Source: Heliocidaris tuberculata
Lineage: Eukaryota; Echinodermata; Echinoidea; Camarodonta; Echinometridae
Reading direction: 5' to 3'
Assembly (NCBI GenBank): GCA_025618425.1
Contig: CM046842.1
Location: 33,983,688-34,047,687 of the forward strand
Length of the DNA: 64,000 bases
Positions 63,936 through 64,000 of the stretch are shown here, one piece after another. Numbering within the stretch: position 1 is the first letter of the stretch; each line of letters starts with the position of its first letter. Both the position numbers and the translations under genes were made by a program. The notes under the pieces were generated by a model. That model ran no database searches and had not been told where the DNA came from. It was given only the letters and a program-made list of their open reading frames with translations.

Positions 63936-64000
63936 CTGAAATTGCATAACAGTAGTAGTGGTAAAACAAATAACAGCTAAAGCGCCACTAAAACAACGAC

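Overview
This window is animal nuclear DNA, AT-rich and dominated by transposable-element debris. It carries two clearly recognisable multi-exon genes, and every splice junction I could read is GT-AG. The gene content (an SLC46-type transporter and splicing factor SF3A2), the many short GTACATGTAC-like strings and the large number of foldback and short inverted-repeat elements suggest a marine invertebrate deuterostome, most likely an echinoderm such as a sea urchin. That assignment is inference; nothing in the window proves it.

Layout. 1-21.4 kb: no intact host gene. It holds three decayed non-LTR retrotransposon reverse transcriptases, a seven-unit ~190-bp tandem array (4.31-5.64 kb), an hAT-like insertion with an 8-bp target duplication, a foldback element with a ~490-bp recent tandem duplication, and a 4.4-kb foldback element with near-identical ~1.05-kb arms (12.16-16.55 kb). 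21.44-34.33 kb, plus strand: a nine-exon SLC46 transporter gene (504 aa). Its introns hold a SINE with a 7SL/Alu-like head, a Mutator-like foldback, TTAA-flanked MITEs and an inverted-repeat element carrying a SAP-domain ORF. 34.4-44.8 kb: intergenic, with a 59-bp tandem repeat, a 1.4-kb array of 40-bp TC-rich units, nested MITEs, and the likely 3' ends of both genes, which converge here. 44.88-52.58 kb, minus strand: SF3A2 in seven coding exons (393 aa), with probable 5' non-coding exons and promoter up to about 55.34 kb (possibly 56.6 kb). 53-58.7 kb: hairpins and MITEs. 58.69-62.7 kb: a diverged tandem array of ~138-bp monomers. 63.73-63.94 kb: one probable terminal coding exon on the minus strand of a gene continuing beyond the window.

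The two main genes are functionally unrelated: one encodes a membrane solute transporter and the other a U2 snRNP component. They are neighbours in a convergent arrangement, not an operon. The most unusual signals are structural: partial copies of SF3A2 exons 1 and 2 inside and beside the gene, a MITE that abuts the exon 5 acceptor of the transporter, two SINEs with different heads but one tail, and several families of inverted-repeat elements nested in each other.
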